A stretch of 64,000 bases of DNA from Microbacterium gallinarum (GTDB lineage Bacteria; Actinomycetota; Actinomycetes; Actinomycetales; Microbacteriaceae), in the NCBI RefSeq assembly GCF_014837165.1, contig NZ_JACSPM010000002.1, forward strand, positions 62,001 to 126,000. The letters run 5' to 3'. Position 1 is the first letter of the stretch; each line of letters opens with the position of its first letter. The notes below the pieces were generated by a model. It was given only the letters and a program-made list of their open reading frames with translations, made no database searches and was not told the origin of the DNA. The position numbers and the translations under genes are program-made. Positions 8,741 through 18,228 of the stretch are shown here, one piece after another.

Positions 8741-9580
8741 GTGAGCTCTGTCCGACCCCCGGCTGGGCCGGTGGTCGGGCAGATCACGCGCGGCACCACG
8801 GGTACCAATCGCCTGCGCCGCGTCGACCGCTGGATCGCGCGGCACTCCGCGCTGCGCCGTGCCGCCGACCCACTCGTGGTCGACCTCGGCTACGGCGCGA
8901 GCGGCGTGACTGCGTTCGAGCACTGGGCCCGGCTCGCGGCCGCGCGTTCCGACGTCGAGGTGCTGGGACTCGAGATCGACCCGACCCGGGTGACCCGTGC
9001 GCGCGCGCAGCTGCAGCGGGTGCGGGCGGGAGCGACGCCCTTCGCCGCGCACGCACACGTCTCGTTCGCGCGCGGAGGTTTCGAGGTGCCCGTGGCCGGT
9101 GGCCGGCGTCCGGCGATCATCCGCGCGATGAACGTGCTGCGTCAGTACGACGAGGCCGACGTCCCGGCGGCCTGGCGGACGATGACATCGCGGCTGGCCC
9201 CCGGCGGTCTGCTCGTCGAAGGCACATGCGACGAGGTCGGCCGCATCGCGACGTGGGTGGCGCTGGGCGACGACGGCGGGCCCCGCACCTTCACGATCTC
9301 GCTGCGGCTGGCAGAGCTCGAGCAGCCGTCGATCGCGGCGGAGCGCCTGCCCAAGGCGCTGATCCACCGCAACGTGCCGGGCGAGCGCATCCACGGCCTG
9401 CTGCGGCAGCTCGACGCCGAGTGGGCGCGCGCCGCCGCCGTGTCGCCGTTCGGGCCGGTCGAGCGCTGGCGCACCGCGCTCGCGGGGCTCGCGGCATCCG
9501 GCTGGCCCCTTCTCGACCGCTCGCGGTGGCGCCTCGGCGAACTGACACTGCCCTGGGAGGCGGTGGCACCCGCGAGCTGA
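8741..9580 (+). CDS. Class I SAM-dependent methyltransferase-like protein
   Basis: 279 residues from GTG 8741. A Rossmann-type SAM site is visible: [15 protein letters not shown] (motif I, DxGxGxG-like) followed by [13 protein letters not shown] (acidic end of beta-2) and later [15 protein letters not shown]. The substrate is unknown. GTG 8741 is used because the upstream extension to 8684 carries no homology-like sequence and GATGGA lies seven bases before the start. The gene is divergent from gpmA (98 bp) and its stop lies 12 bp from the stop of the FUSC gene. Confidence 0.78.
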   Translation: MSSVRPPAGPVVGQITRGTTGTNRLRRVDRWIARHSALRRAADPLVVDLGYGASGVTAFEHWARLAAARSDVEVLGLEIDPTRVTRARAQLQRVRAGATPFAAHAHVSFARGGFEVPVAGGRRPAIIRAMNVLRQYDEADVPAAWRTMTSRLAPGGLLVEGTCDEVGRIATWVALGDDGGPRTFTISLRLAELEQPSIAAERLPKALIHRNVPGERIHGLLRQLDAEWARAAAVSPFGPVERWRTALAGLAASGWPLLDRSRWRLGELTLPWEAVAPAS

Positions 9581-9592
9581 GCGGGCGGATGC

Positions 9593-10693
9593 TCAGATGC
9601 GGGGAACCGTCGCCCGCGCGTCCACGGCCGGCATCCCGGTCGCAGTCAGCAGGTCGACCACGAGCGGGCGCAGCGCGCCGATGAGGTTCTGATCCCCCAG
9701 CGACGCGTCGGGCAGCAGCTTCGCCGGATCGAGCCGCGCGGCCACAGTCGAGAGGGCGGCACGCGCGTCGGGCACGCGGGAAATGTCGTGGATCGACTCG
9801 GCGACGAGCACCGCCCCGCGCATGACCTCGGCGAGCACATCCGCCGCCACCGGTCGGGGCACGCCGTCGTCGCACAGGTAGACGACACGGCGCGCGATGA
9901 CGCGCAGGTTGCGCGACGCGAGTTCGGCCGATTCGCGGGTGGCGTCCTGACGCTCGAGCTCGGCACGCTGGCGGCGCAGGAAAGGCGAGATGCGGGCGAT
10001 CGCGCGGCCCGACTCGAGCGAGAGGGTCCACTCGTCGAGCAGCGGCTGGGTGGCCCTCGCCTTCTCGAGCCCGCGCTCCGCCCGCAGCCGGTCGCCGCGC
10101 CGCAGCGCCTGCACGAGCAGGCCCGACACGCGGTCGAGCGCGGCGAACAGCGCACGCCCCTCGCGCAGGGCATCGCGCAGCGGGTTGCGCGGGATGAGCG
10201 CGGTGACGACGAGTGCCGCGATCCCGCCGATGATCCCGTCGATCAGCCGCAGGAACGGCGCCGTCGCCGGGATGATCATGACGATGAGCGACTGGATGGC
10301 GGCCGCGATCGCGAAGCCCGCCTTCGCCGACAGCAGCCGCGCGATGACGAGGGTGATTCCCAGCGCCAGCCCGAGCTGCCACCAGCCGTCGCCGGTGAGG
10401 AGGAGCAGCAGCTCCGCGATGAGGATGCCGACCAGCATCCCGAGCACCGTCTCGAGCACGCGCCGCGGGCGGGCGTCGCGCACCAGCCCGAGGCTGCCCA
10501 CGGTCACGGTCGCCGCGAGAAGCGGCGCCGGGTGCCCCAGCACGTAGTGCGCGAACGCGTAGGCGCCGGTGGCCGCGACGACGATCTGCAGGATCGGGAT
10601 GCCGGAGTCGCGGACCCGCACGAACGCCGGTCGCGGGTTCAGGCGCGAGCGCCAGCCCGTGGTGATCGCCGTGGTGGTCGGCGGTCCGCTCAT
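9593..10693 (-). CDS. FUSC-family membrane protein
   Basis: 366 residues. N-terminal half (about 30-170) contains a run of five or six hydrophobic helices (ILQIVVAATGAYAFAHYVL, LVGILIAELLLLLTG, GIIGGIAALVVTALIP), followed by a ~190-residue cytoplasmic helical domain rich in Arg/Glu. This is the layout of the FUSC/aromatic-acid exporter-like family. Transport substrate unknown. It is downstream of ygfZ by 28 bp on the same strand and may share its transcript. Confidence 0.82.
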   Translation of the reverse strand: MSGPPTTTAITTGWRSRLNPRPAFVRVRDSGIPILQIVVAATGAYAFAHYVLGHPAPLLAATVTVGSLGLVRDARPRRVLETVLGMLVGILIAELLLLLTGDGWWQLGLALGITLVIARLLSAKAGFAIAAAIQSLIVMIIPATAPFLRLIDGIIGGIAALVVTALIPRNPLRDALREGRALFAALDRVSGLLVQALRRGDRLRAERGLEKARATQPLLDEWTLSLESGRAIARISPFLRRQRAELERQDATRESAELASRNLRVIARRVVYLCDDGVPRPVAADVLAEVMRGAVLVAESIHDISRVPDARAALSTVAARLDPAKLLPDASLGDQNLIGALRPLVVDLLTATGMPAVDARATVPRI

Positions 10694-10721
10694 GCGGCCC
10701 GCCCCCTCCGCGGGCGCCCGG

Positions 10722-11831
10722 TCATTTCGCGGGAGTCCGGCGCGAGAGTCTCGTCAGGCGCGGCACGTTGGCGGTCGCCCCCGCCTCGGGCGGCACGACG
10801 ACCTCCTGCGCGGCGGTGACCGGGCCGTCCTCGGTGTCGACGAGCAGCGTCGCGTCGACCGGCGTGGAGCGACGCACGATCGCGAGCGCGATCGGCCCCT
10901 CCTCGAAGTGCAGCGCGACCGAGGTGACGGCGCCGACCGCGTCCTCGCCGACGCGCACCGCGGCGCCGTGCTCGGGGAGCACGCTCCCGCTGCCGTCGAG
11001 CTGCAATGCGACCAGGCGCCGCGGCGGGTGGCCGAGATTGTGCACCTTGGCGACCGTCTCCTGACCGCGGTAGCAGCCCTTGCTGAGATGCACGGCGGTG
11101 CGCAGCCAGTCGAGCTCGTGCGGAAGGACGCGCTCGTCGACGTCGGCCGACCAGCGGGGGCGCCAGGCAGCGACGCGCAGGGCATCGGCGGCGGAGAGTC
11201 CGACGACCGCGAGGTCGCCCGCGGCCGCGGCATCCGCGATTCGCTTCTCCTCGACTCGCTTGACGAGCACCTCGGCCCAGTCGCGTGCCGCACCCGGGTG
11301 CGGGTCGACGGCGGCGTAGCCCCAGCCGCCCGTCGAGACGGCGGGCCACGGGTCGGTCCACACGAGCGGAACGCCCCCCGGCTGCGCGGCGGCGAGCGCG
11401 GCCAGGGCCGCGGTGGTGCCGCCGAAGACCGCGTACTCGTCGCTCGCGTCGCGCGGCGCCACCCGCAGGCGGAACCGCATGCGGAGCAGCCAGGTGAGGA
11501 GTCCTTGGGCGTCGGGCCGGTCGACGATGAGCCACGTGGTCTCGCCGTCGTCGAGGACGGATGCCGCGTGCTCGACGTGTCCTTGCGGGTCGAGCACCAG
11601 CAACTCGGTGCTCACACCCGGGGGCAGCGACGCCAGCGCCTGCGACGTCAGCGAGTCGAGCCAGGTCAGGCGGTCCTCACCGGCGACGGCCAGCACCGCA
11701 CGATCGCCCAGGGGCACGACCGCGCGACCCTCGGAGAGCGCGCGCTGCTCGATCAGCGGGTTGCCGACGTGCTGCAGTCCGGAGTCGTCGACCACGGCGC
11801 CCGGCAGGGAGGCGAACGGGGAGGCCATCAT
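10722..11831 (-). CDS. ygfZ: YgfZ/GcvT-domain folate-binding protein
   Basis: 369 residues, GcvT-like folate-binding protein implicated in repair or assembly of Fe-S enzymes. The family signature KGCYRGQE is intact near residue 245, in the usual C-terminal third, and the N-terminal GcvT-type fold ([11 protein letters not shown]) is present. ATG 11831 overlaps the upstream nitrobindin stop by four bases (ATGA), so translation is coupled; a second Met follows immediately (11828). Confidence 0.92.
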   Translation of the reverse strand: MMASPFASLPGAVVDDSGLQHVGNPLIEQRALSEGRAVVPLGDRAVLAVAGEDRLTWLDSLTSQALASLPPGVSTELLVLDPQGHVEHAASVLDDGETTWLIVDRPDAQGLLTWLLRMRFRLRVAPRDASDEYAVFGGTTAALAALAAAQPGGVPLVWTDPWPAVSTGGWGYAAVDPHPGAARDWAEVLVKRVEEKRIADAAAAGDLAVVGLSAADALRVAAWRPRWSADVDERVLPHELDWLRTAVHLSKGCYRGQETVAKVHNLGHPPRRLVALQLDGSGSVLPEHGAAVRVGEDAVGAVTSVALHFEEGPIALAIVRRSTPVDATLLVDTEDGPVTAAQEVVVPPEAGATANVPRLTRLSRRTPAK

Positions 11832-12424
11832 TCCGCCCGCGCGAGCCGGGCCGACGCGTGCGCGCCGAGCTCTTCGCCGAGGGCGGCCATGTCCCACGCC
11901 CACAGCAGATGGCCGTCGACAAGACCGTACATACGGGTCGCCGCGGCGTACGTCTTCGCACCGGCCGGGCGCACGACGGCGTCGGTGGCGATGTCGATGC
12001 GCGGACCACGGATCTGGCCGAGGTACAGCTCGCTCACCCCGTCGGCGTGCACGAGCACGACCTCGATGTCGAAGCCGCCCTCGCCGTTGCGGAGGAGCTC
12101 GACGTCGTCGACGGTGCGCGGTGCTGCGCTCTCGAGGGCCGGCAACAGGCCCGGCCCCGCATCGGCGGGCGTCGCAGGACGCGACAGGCGCCAGTAGCCC
12201 ATCTCGGCCACGAGAGGAGTGCGCTGGTCGCCCTCGCCGTGGAGCCACGCGCTCGCGGAGTAGTTCAGGTAGTCGCCGCCGTCATGGCTGAAGCTCACGC
12301 GATGCGTGAACTCGCCCGTGTAGGCGTGGTCGGCGTAGTCGATGACGCCGGTCCCCTCCCACACGCCGATGAGCCACGAGAGCGGGGCGAGGTCGGCGGG
12401 GAGGTCGGTCGGCAGATCCAGCAT
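11828..12424 (-). CDS. Nitrobindin-like heme-binding beta-barrel protein
   Basis: 198 residues of the DUF1794/nitrobindin (FABP-like) family, small beta-barrels that bind heme and react with NO/peroxynitrite. The hallmark GxWxGxG is present as GVWEGTG near residue 20, and the C-terminal [18 protein letters not shown] is typical. The heme-ligand His is not certain by eye. It is the first gene of a nitrobindin-ygfZ couple, a pairing that fits a Fe-S/oxidative stress theme. Confidence 0.88.
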   Translation of the reverse strand: MLDLPTDLPADLAPLSWLIGVWEGTGVIDYADHAYTGEFTHRVSFSHDGGDYLNYSASAWLHGEGDQRTPLVAEMGYWRLSRPATPADAGPGLLPALESAAPRTVDDVELLRNGEGGFDIEVVLVHADGVSELYLGQIRGPRIDIATDAVVRPAGAKTYAAATRMYGLVDGHLLWAWDMAALGEELGAHASARLARAE

Positions 12425-12435
12425 CGCGCGACCGA

Positions 12436-12549
12436 TCAGCGCTGGCCGCGGTACAGGTTCTTGAGGACGACGACGGACACGAAGGCGATCGCGAGCGACG
12501 CCAGACCGAGGAGACCCACGAAGAAGAGCTCGAGCGCGAAGAGATCCAT
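12436..12549 (-). CDS. 37-residue single-pass membrane protein
   Basis: Short gene encoding [10 protein letters not shown] then a continuous hydrophobic segment to [12 protein letters not shown]: one membrane helix with a basic cytosolic tail. ATG 12549 has AGGAG five bases upstream and a TAGGCT box before it, so it has its own signals although it sits only 11 bp upstream of the nitrobindin gene. Function unknown; the clean promoter and RBS argue that it is real. Confidence 0.65.
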   Translation of the reverse strand: MDLFALELFFVGLLGLASLAIAFVSVVVLKNLYRGQR

Positions 12550-12592
12550 GACTCCTAGCCTAAACCGGATCCGATCCGCGGCGCCGCGCGTG

Positions 12593-12883
12593 TCACCCGG
12601 GGACGATCGCGGCCAGCCCGAACCCGAGGCTGATGACACCCAGCACGGCGAGCGCCCCGAGGGCGCTGGCGGCGACGCGCTCGGTGAAGCCCTGCGAGCG
12701 ACCGGACCACAGCTGCACGATGAAGGCGAGGATGAGGCATCCGCCGAGTCCGACCGCCAGCCACTGCACGCGCCAGGCGTCGCCGGCGAAGAGTCCGACG
12801 AGCACGCCGATGACGGCGGCCACGGCCCACACGGCGATGATTCCGCCGATGGTCCGGCGCGGAGCGAGCTCTGGAACTGCCAC
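12593..12883 (-). CDS. Small three-helix membrane protein
   Basis: 96 residues from GTG 12883 ([14 protein letters not shown]). Three hydrophobic segments are seen (about 13-32, 41-58 and 73-93), with short polar loops. No recognised family. The overlapping frame starting at ATG 12891 gives a less hydrophobic, Ser-rich product and is disfavoured. It is divergent from glnR and ends 43 bp before the start of the 37-residue protein gene. Confidence 0.6.
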   Translation of the reverse strand: MAVPELAPRRTIGGIIAVWAVAAVIGVLVGLFAGDAWRVQWLAVGLGGCLILAFIVQLWSGRSQGFTERVAASALGALAVLGVISLGFGLAAIVPG

Positions 12884-12985
12884 GGGCCCATTCTTCCCCA
12901 ACAGGCCCCCGCGCGCACGATCCGGGGCCGAGGTCGTGCGACGTCGCGAGATGTCGCCGCGCGGAAGCTGTTTCCGCTCACGCCC

Positions 12986-12991
12986 TACACT
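12986..12991 (+). promoter_or_regulatory. -10 box TACACT upstream of glnR
   Basis: TACACT at 12986-12991 lies 42 bp before the TTG start of glnR, leaving room for a leader that contains the ribosome-binding sequence GGAAAGG (13020-13026). No good -35 hexamer is seen. Confidence 0.45.
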
Positions 12992-13033
12992 GGGGGTGCA
13001 CGGCGCACCCCCGCGCGCTGGAAAGGCGATGCT

Positions 13034-13732
13034 TTGGCACAGCTGCTGGTTCTGAGCTCCACACACGGAGGCGGTCCTGTCCTGCCGTCGCTCGAACTGC
13101 TGAGCCACCGCGTGCGCCAGATCCCCGCCGAGCCGGCCCAGCTGGTCAACGCGCCGAGCGCCGACGTCATCTTCGTCGATGCGCGGGTCGACCTCGTGGG
13201 CGCCAAGTCGCTCTGCAAGATCCTGAACACGACAGGACTCGACGCGCCGCTGCTCCTCGTCGTGACCGAGGGCGGGCTCACGGCCGTGTCGACCGACTGG
13301 GGCATCGACGACGTCATCCTCGTCACCGCCGGGCCCGCCGAGGTCGATGCGCGCATCCGCCTCGCCATCGGCCGCATGACCAAAGAGCAGGTCTCGACGC
13401 GCATCCAGACGTCGGGCATCACGATCGACGAGTCGTCATACTCCGCGAAGATGCACGGCAAGCCGCTCGATCTCACGTACAAGGAGTTCCAGCTCCTCCA
13501 CTTCTTCGCGACCCATCCGTCGCGCGTCTTCACCCGAGAGCAGCTGCTCAGCGAGGTGTGGGGCTACGACTACTTCGGCGGAACCCGCACCGTCGACGTG
13601 CACGTGCGACGCTTGCGCGCCAAGCTCGGCGACCTCGAGCAGCTCATCGGAACGGTGCGCAACGTCGGCTATCGGTTCAACGTCTACGAGGACGACCAGC
13701 TGCCGACCGCGCGCGAGCGCACCGACGCCTAG
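13034..13732 (+). CDS. glnR: GlnR-type orphan response regulator
   Basis: 232 residues, OmpR-class nitrogen regulator controlling ammonium assimilation in actinobacteria. The atypical receiver (~1-115) keeps an Asp in [10 protein letters not shown] (about 49) but the surroundings lack a normal phosphorylation pocket, and the segments LLVVTEGGL and DWGIDDVIL are close to GlnR as I recall it. Output winged helix ~125-220 ([41 protein letters not shown]). Start TTG 13034 follows GGAAAGG; the nearby ATG 13029 is out of frame. It stands alone without a kinase, immediately upstream of ppk and the pst cluster. Confidence 0.88.
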   Translation: MAQLLVLSSTHGGGPVLPSLELLSHRVRQIPAEPAQLVNAPSADVIFVDARVDLVGAKSLCKILNTTGLDAPLLLVVTEGGLTAVSTDWGIDDVILVTAGPAEVDARIRLAIGRMTKEQVSTRIQTSGITIDESSYSAKMHGKPLDLTYKEFQLLHFFATHPSRVFTREQLLSEVWGYDYFGGTRTVDVHVRRLRAKLGDLEQLIGTVRNVGYRFNVYEDDQLPTARERTDA

Positions 13733-13777
13733 GGAAGCATTCGCACTCTCGTCACGCGTCCCTGCAATGATGAGGGG

Positions 13778-15940
13778 ATGATCGAACACGACGTGCTCGA
13801 CGCCGGCCTCGGCGACGCCGACGACGACGACTTCGACCTGGACGAAGAACTCGACGCGCAGCTGCCCGAACACCGCTATCTCGACCGCGAGCTCAGTTGG
13901 CTCGCGTTCAACCAGCGCGTCCTCGAACTCGCCGAGGACCCGACCCTGCCGGTCCTCGAGCGCGCGAACTACCTCGCGATCTTCGCGAGCAACCTCGACG
14001 AGTTCTTCATGGTGCGCGTCGCCGGCCTGAAGCGCCGCATCGTCACCGGGCTCGCCGTGCCGACCAACGTCGGCCGGGCGCCCGCCGAGGTGCTGGCCGA
14101 CATCTCGCAGGAGGCCCACCGCCTGCAGCTCCGTCATGCCGATGCGTGGACGACGCTCGTCATGCCCGCCCTCGCCGACGCCGGCGTCGAGATGGTGACC
14201 TACGACTCGCTCGACGACGAGGACCGCGCCGCGCTGTACGAATACTTCCAGGCGCAGGTCTTCCCGGTCCTGATGCCGCTCGCCGTCGACCCGGCGCACC
14301 CGTTCCCCTACATCTCGGGGCTCTCGCTGAACCTCGCGATCCGCATCCGCAACGCCCGCACCGGGCGCCAGGAGTTCGCGCGTCTCAAGGTGCCGCCGAT
14401 GCTGCCCCGCTTCGTGGAGGTGCCCGCGTCCGGCGGCTCGGTGCGGTACCTGCCTCTCGAGGACCTCATCTCCAACCACCTCGACGACCTCTTCCCCGGC
14501 ATGGAGGTGCTCGACCACCACGCCTTCCGCCTCACTCGCAACGAGGACGTGGCGATCGAGGAGGACGAGACCGAGAACCTGATCCAGGCGCTCGAGGCCG
14601 AACTGCTGCGGCGCCGCTTCGGCCCGCCGATCCGCCTCGAGATCACCGACGACATGGACGAGGTGACGCTCGAACTGCTGATCCGCGAGCTCGACATCAC
14701 CGAGCAGGAGGTCTACCGGCTGCCCGGTCCGCTCGACCTGCGCGGCCTGTTCGATCTGCGCATCGATCGCCCCGATCTGCGGTTCAAGCCCCACCTGCCG
14801 ACCACCGCCATGGCGTTCCAGCCGGGCGACAACAACGAGCGACCCGACATCTTCGCCTCGATCCGCAAGGGCGACGTGCTCGTGCACCACCCGTACGAGT
14901 CGTTCGCCACGAGCGTGCAGGCGTTCCTCGAGCAGGCGGCGAAGGATCCGCACGTGCTCGCCATCAAGCAGACCCTGTATCGCACGTCGGGCGACAGCCC
15001 GATCGTCGAGGCGCTGATCGACGCCGCCGAGGCCGGCAAGCAGGTGCTCGCCCTCGTCGAGATCAAGGCGCGGTTCGACGAGGCGAACAACATCCTCTGG
15101 GCGCGCAAGCTCGAGAAGGCGGGGGTGCACGTCGTCTACGGCCTCGTGGGCCTGAAGACGCACTGCAAGCTCGCTCTGGTCATCCGCGAAGAGGGCGGCA
15201 AGCTGCGCAGCTACAGCCACGTCGGCACGGGCAACTACAACCCGAAGACCAGCCGCATCTACGAGGACTTCGGGCTCTTCACCGCCGACGACCAGGTCGG
15301 CCGCGACCTCACCCGCCTGTTCAACGAGCTGAGCGGCTACGCGATCGAGAAGAAGTTCAAGCGCCTGCTGGTCGCGCCGCTCCACCTCCGCAAAGGCCTG
15401 CTGCGGCTCATCGACAAGGAGCGGCGCAACGCCCTCGCCGGCAAGCCCGCGAGCGTGCGGATCAAGGTCAACTCGATGGTCGACGAGCAGATCATCGATG
15501 CGCTCTACCGGGCGAGCCAGGCCGGCGTGAAGGTCGAGGTGTGGGTGCGCGGCATCTGCTCGCTCAAGCCGGGGGTCCCCGGCATGAGCGAGAACATCAC
15601 GGTGCGCAGCATCCTGGGCCGCTATCTCGAGCACTCGCGCATCTTCGCGTTCCTCAACGACGGCGACCCGCAGGTGTACATCGGCAGCGCCGACATGATG
15701 CACCGCAACCTCGACCGCCGCGTCGAGGCGCTCGTGCGCGTCGTGGCTCCCGGTCACATCAAGGAGCTGTCGGACTTCTTCGACCTCGCGATGAGCGACG
15801 GAACGAGCTCGTGGCACCTCGGCCCCGACGGCGAGTGGGTGAGGCACAACACCAACGCGGACGGCAAGCTCCTGGTCGACGTGCAGGACCGCACCATGAC
15901 GAACGTGCAGCGCCGTCGGCGGGCACGCGCGGTGCGATGA
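13778..15940 (+). CDS. ppk: Polyphosphate kinase 1
   Basis: 720 residues; reversibly polymerises ATP gamma-phosphate into polyphosphate. Domain order N ([19 protein letters not shown], ~35-55), head, and the two PLD-like catalytic C domains is intact. Autophosphorylated His is in [12 protein letters not shown] and the second in [13 protein letters not shown], with a late EHSRIFAF segment. An acidic N-terminal extension ([15 protein letters not shown]) precedes the conserved start. GAGGGG lies before ATG 13778. Overlaps the next gene by four bases, linking polyphosphate synthesis to a nucleotide hydrolase and the Pst importer. Confidence 0.97.
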   Translation: MIEHDVLDAGLGDADDDDFDLDEELDAQLPEHRYLDRELSWLAFNQRVLELAEDPTLPVLERANYLAIFASNLDEFFMVRVAGLKRRIVTGLAVPTNVGRAPAEVLADISQEAHRLQLRHADAWTTLVMPALADAGVEMVTYDSLDDEDRAALYEYFQAQVFPVLMPLAVDPAHPFPYISGLSLNLAIRIRNARTGRQEFARLKVPPMLPRFVEVPASGGSVRYLPLEDLISNHLDDLFPGMEVLDHHAFRLTRNEDVAIEEDETENLIQALEAELLRRRFGPPIRLEITDDMDEVTLELLIRELDITEQEVYRLPGPLDLRGLFDLRIDRPDLRFKPHLPTTAMAFQPGDNNERPDIFASIRKGDVLVHHPYESFATSVQAFLEQAAKDPHVLAIKQTLYRTSGDSPIVEALIDAAEAGKQVLALVEIKARFDEANNILWARKLEKAGVHVVYGLVGLKTHCKLALVIREEGGKLRSYSHVGTGNYNPKTSRIYEDFGLFTADDQVGRDLTRLFNELSGYAIEKKFKRLLVAPLHLRKGLLRLIDKERRNALAGKPASVRIKVNSMVDEQIIDALYRASQAGVKVEVWVRGICSLKPGVPGMSENITVRSILGRYLEHSRIFAFLNDGDPQVYIGSADMMHRNLDRRVEALVRVVAPGHIKELSDFFDLAMSDGTSSWHLGPDGEWVRHNTNADGKLLVDVQDRTMTNVQRRRRARAVR

Positions 15941-16875
15941 CCGAGACCGCCGTGTACGCCGCAGGAGGCGTCGTCTGGCGCGTCGTCGACGCGAAGCTGC
16001 GCGTGCTGCTGATCCATCGCACGAAGTACCGCGACGTCACGCTCCCCAAGGGCAAGGTCGACCCCGGCGAGATGCTCGCCGAGACCGCCGCACGCGAGAT
16101 CTTCGAAGAGACCGGCATCCGCGTCGCGCTCGGGGTGCCCGTGGGCGTCTCACGCTACCGTCTGCCCAGCAAGCGGCAGAAGATCGTGCACTACTGGGCG
16201 GCCGAGGCGACGGACGAAGCGATCCGGGCTTCGGCGTTCGTGCCCAACAAGGAGATCGCCGCCCTCGAGTGGGTCACCCCGAAGAAGGCGCTGTCGCGTC
16301 TGAGCTACCCGGTCGACGTCGAGATCGTCGAGAACTTCATCAGCCTGATCGACCAGGGCGTGCTGCGCACATTCCCGATCATCGCGCTCCGGCACGCCAA
16401 GGCCGTCGGCCGGGAGGATTGGGAGGGTGAGGATGCCGCTCGCCCGCTCTCCTCTCGCGGCCGCACGCAGGCGGACTCGATCGTCGGCCCGCTGCTGGCG
16501 TTCGGCGCCCGAAAGCTGATCTCGAGCCCCGCCGTCCGCTGCATGAAGACCGTCGCGCCGCTGTCGGCTGCGCTCGGCCGGAAGATCGACAAGTCGAAGC
16601 TCATCAGCCAGGACGCGTGGGAAGAGGGCGCCTCCGACGCACGCACCGTCATCGGCGAGCGCGTGCGCGCGCGCAAGCCCGCGGTGCTGTGCAGCCACGG
16701 ACCTGTGCTCCCCGAGATCCTCACCGAGATCGCGATGGCGACCGGAACCCTGCGCGGGTCGTACCTCGGCAGCGCTTCGGCGCTCGAGCCGGCGGCGTTC
16801 TCGGTCGTGCACCTCTCGGTGGAGAACCCGGGCTCGGGCATCGTCACCATCGAGACGCACACCCCCAAGGTCTGA
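15937..16875 (+). CDS. mutT1: MutT1-type Nudix plus histidine-phosphatase hydrolase
   Basis: 312 residues with two domains. Residues ~1-140: Nudix domain with an exact box [23 protein letters not shown] (G-x5-E-x7-RE-x2-EE-x-G). Residues ~145-310: histidine-phosphatase domain, beginning ALRHAKA with the catalytic His and a later SHGPVLPE. This architecture is that of mycobacterial MutT1, which hydrolyses 8-oxo-(d)GTP and dinucleoside polyphosphates. ATG 15937 overlaps ppk stop (ATGA). Activity on polyphosphate-linked metabolites is inference from the neighbour only. Confidence 0.9.
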   Translation: MTETAVYAAGGVVWRVVDAKLRVLLIHRTKYRDVTLPKGKVDPGEMLAETAAREIFEETGIRVALGVPVGVSRYRLPSKRQKIVHYWAAEATDEAIRASAFVPNKEIAALEWVTPKKALSRLSYPVDVEIVENFISLIDQGVLRTFPIIALRHAKAVGREDWEGEDAARPLSSRGRTQADSIVGPLLAFGARKLISSPAVRCMKTVAPLSAALGRKIDKSKLISQDAWEEGASDARTVIGERVRARKPAVLCSHGPVLPEILTEIAMATGTLRGSYLGSASALEPAAFSVVHLSVENPGSGIVTIETHTPKV

Positions 16876-16884
16876 CCTGAGATT

Positions 16885-16910
16885 CGGGATGCCTCGCGCG
16901 CGGCATCCCG
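16885..16910 (+). terminator. Hairpin terminator after mutT1
   Basis: CGGGATGCC (16885-16893) and GGCATCCCG (16902-16910) form a perfect 9-bp stem with an 8-nt loop directly after the mutT1 stop. Its last base is the first base of the Pho box, so transcription end and pstS control region abut. Confidence 0.7.
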
Positions 16911-16949
16911 TTCACCTTCCGTTCACCCGGCGAGCGCACTCTCTTAAGA
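16910..16949 (+). promoter_or_regulatory. pstS promoter with Pho box
   Basis: GTTCACC occurs at 16910-16916 and again at 16921-16927, exactly 11 bases apart, the classic actinobacterial Pho-box direct repeat. The second unit overlaps a possible -35 (GTTCAC, 16921-16926), which is 17 bases from a possible -10 TTAAGA (16944-16949). This geometry predicts RegX3-dependent activation of pstS under phosphate limitation. A more downstream TACGTT (16959-16964) is an alternative -10. Confidence 0.75.
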
Positions 16950-17042
16950 GTCCCCGCCTACGTTTCAGGCGAGCCCCGCACCGGGCTCATCACCCGAAGC
17001 CCGCACGGGCCTCATTTCCCTGACACGTGAAGGATTCACACA

Positions 17043-18155
17043 GTGAAGATCTCCCGCATCGCCCAGGTGGGCGCTGTCGCCGCAGTCGCGGCCCTCGCCC
17101 TCGCCGGCTGCGCCGCCAACGAGACCGCTCCCGGCGGCTCGACCGATGCCCCCACCGCCTCCGACCTATCCGGCGAGATCGCCGGCGGTGGCGCGTCGTC
17201 CCAGGAGGTCGCGGTCGCGGCGTGGACGGCCGGCTTCCAGACCGCCAACCCCGACGTGACGATCACGTACGACCCGGCAGGCTCGGGCGCGGGTCGTGAG
17301 TCGTTCCAGGCCGGCGCCTTCCCGTTCGCGGGATCGGACCGTGCCTTCACGCTCGAGGAGCTCGAGGCCGGTCCGTTCGACAGCTGCGTCGACGGCTCGG
17401 GCATCATCGAGCTGCCCACCTACATCTCTCCGATCGCCGTCATCTTCAACATCGAGGGCGTCGACTCGCTGAACCTCGACGCCGCGACCATCGCGGGCCT
17501 GTTCTCGGGCGCGATCGCCAACTGGAACGACCCGGCGATCGCCGCGCTGAACGAGGGCGTGGAGCTTCCCGACCTCGCCGTGACCCCCGTCCACCGCGCC
17601 GACGACTCGGGCACGACCGAGAACTTCACCGACTACCTCTTCCAGGCAGCGCCCGAGGAGTGGACCGCAGAGCCCGACGGCGTGTGGCCGCTCTCCAGCG
17701 GCGAGGCCGCACAGGGCACGTCGGGCGTCGTGTCCGCCGTCGCCGGCGGCAACGGCACGGTCGGCTACGCCGATGCGTCGCGCGCCGCCGAGGAGGGCCT
17801 GTCGACGGCTGCGGTGAAGGTCGGCGACGAGTTCGTCGCATACTCGCCGGAGGCCGCGGCGGCGATCGTCGACGCGTCGCCGTTCGAGGAGGGCCGCAGT
17901 GAGGGAGACCTCGCCATCGCCCTGGACCGCACCTCGGACGCGGCCGGCGTCTACCCGATCGTGCTCGTGAGCTACATGATCGCCTGCCAGGAGTACGCCG
18001 ACGCAGCCGTGGCGCCGATCGTCAAGGGCTTCCTGGAGTACGTCGCAAGCCCCGAGGGCCAGGACGCCGCGGCCGCCGCCGCGGGCAACGCCCCCATCTC
18101 GGACACGCTCCGCGAGAAGGTCACCGCGGCGATCGACTCGATCGTCACGGAGTGA
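17043..18155 (+). CDS. pstS: PstS phosphate-binding lipoprotein
   Basis: 370 residues, periplasm-facing phosphate receptor of the PstSCAB importer. Lipoprotein signal with LALAGC (Cys near residue 22) and then the PBP-like fold: GAGGASSQEV phosphate loop near residue 50, YDPAGSGAGRESF, and RADDSGTTENFTDYL. Normal length. First gene of the pst operon; a GC-rich hairpin follows it, separating it from pstC. Confidence 0.96.
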   Translation: MKISRIAQVGAVAAVAALALAGCAANETAPGGSTDAPTASDLSGEIAGGGASSQEVAVAAWTAGFQTANPDVTITYDPAGSGAGRESFQAGAFPFAGSDRAFTLEELEAGPFDSCVDGSGIIELPTYISPIAVIFNIEGVDSLNLDAATIAGLFSGAIANWNDPAIAALNEGVELPDLAVTPVHRADDSGTTENFTDYLFQAAPEEWTAEPDGVWPLSSGEAAQGTSGVVSAVAGGNGTVGYADASRAAEEGLSTAAVKVGDEFVAYSPEAAAAIVDASPFEEGRSEGDLAIALDRTSDAAGVYPIVLVSYMIACQEYADAAVAPIVKGFLEYVASPEGQDAAAAAAGNAPISDTLREKVTAAIDSIVTE

Positions 18156-18165
18156 CATCTCGAGG

Positions 18166-18193
18166 CCCGGCCCGGCTCTCACGCCGGGCCGGG
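18166..18193 (+). terminator. Intercistronic hairpin pstS-pstC
   Basis: CCCGGCCCGGC (18166-18176) and GCCGGGCCGGG (18183-18193) form a perfect 11-bp stem with a 6-nt loop. Placed between receptor and permease genes, it probably protects pstS mRNA or ends part of the transcripts so that the receptor exceeds the permease. Confidence 0.65.
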
Positions 18194-18228
18194 TCTCACC
18201 TCGAAGACACCCGAACCAGAAGGACACC

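Noticed and set aside
12550..12981. Larger gene containing the 37-residue protein as its C-terminus
   Set aside because: The extended frame overlaps the 96-residue membrane protein gene and lacks coding character upstream of ATG 12549, which has its own RBS and -10.
13436..15847. 803-residue open frame antisense to ppk (and similar long antisense frames over MMPL at 31934-34291 and ponA at 51353-54184)
   Set aside because: High GC gives long antisense frames; they mirror complete, motif-bearing genes and their products are Arg/His/Val-rich without recognisable domains.
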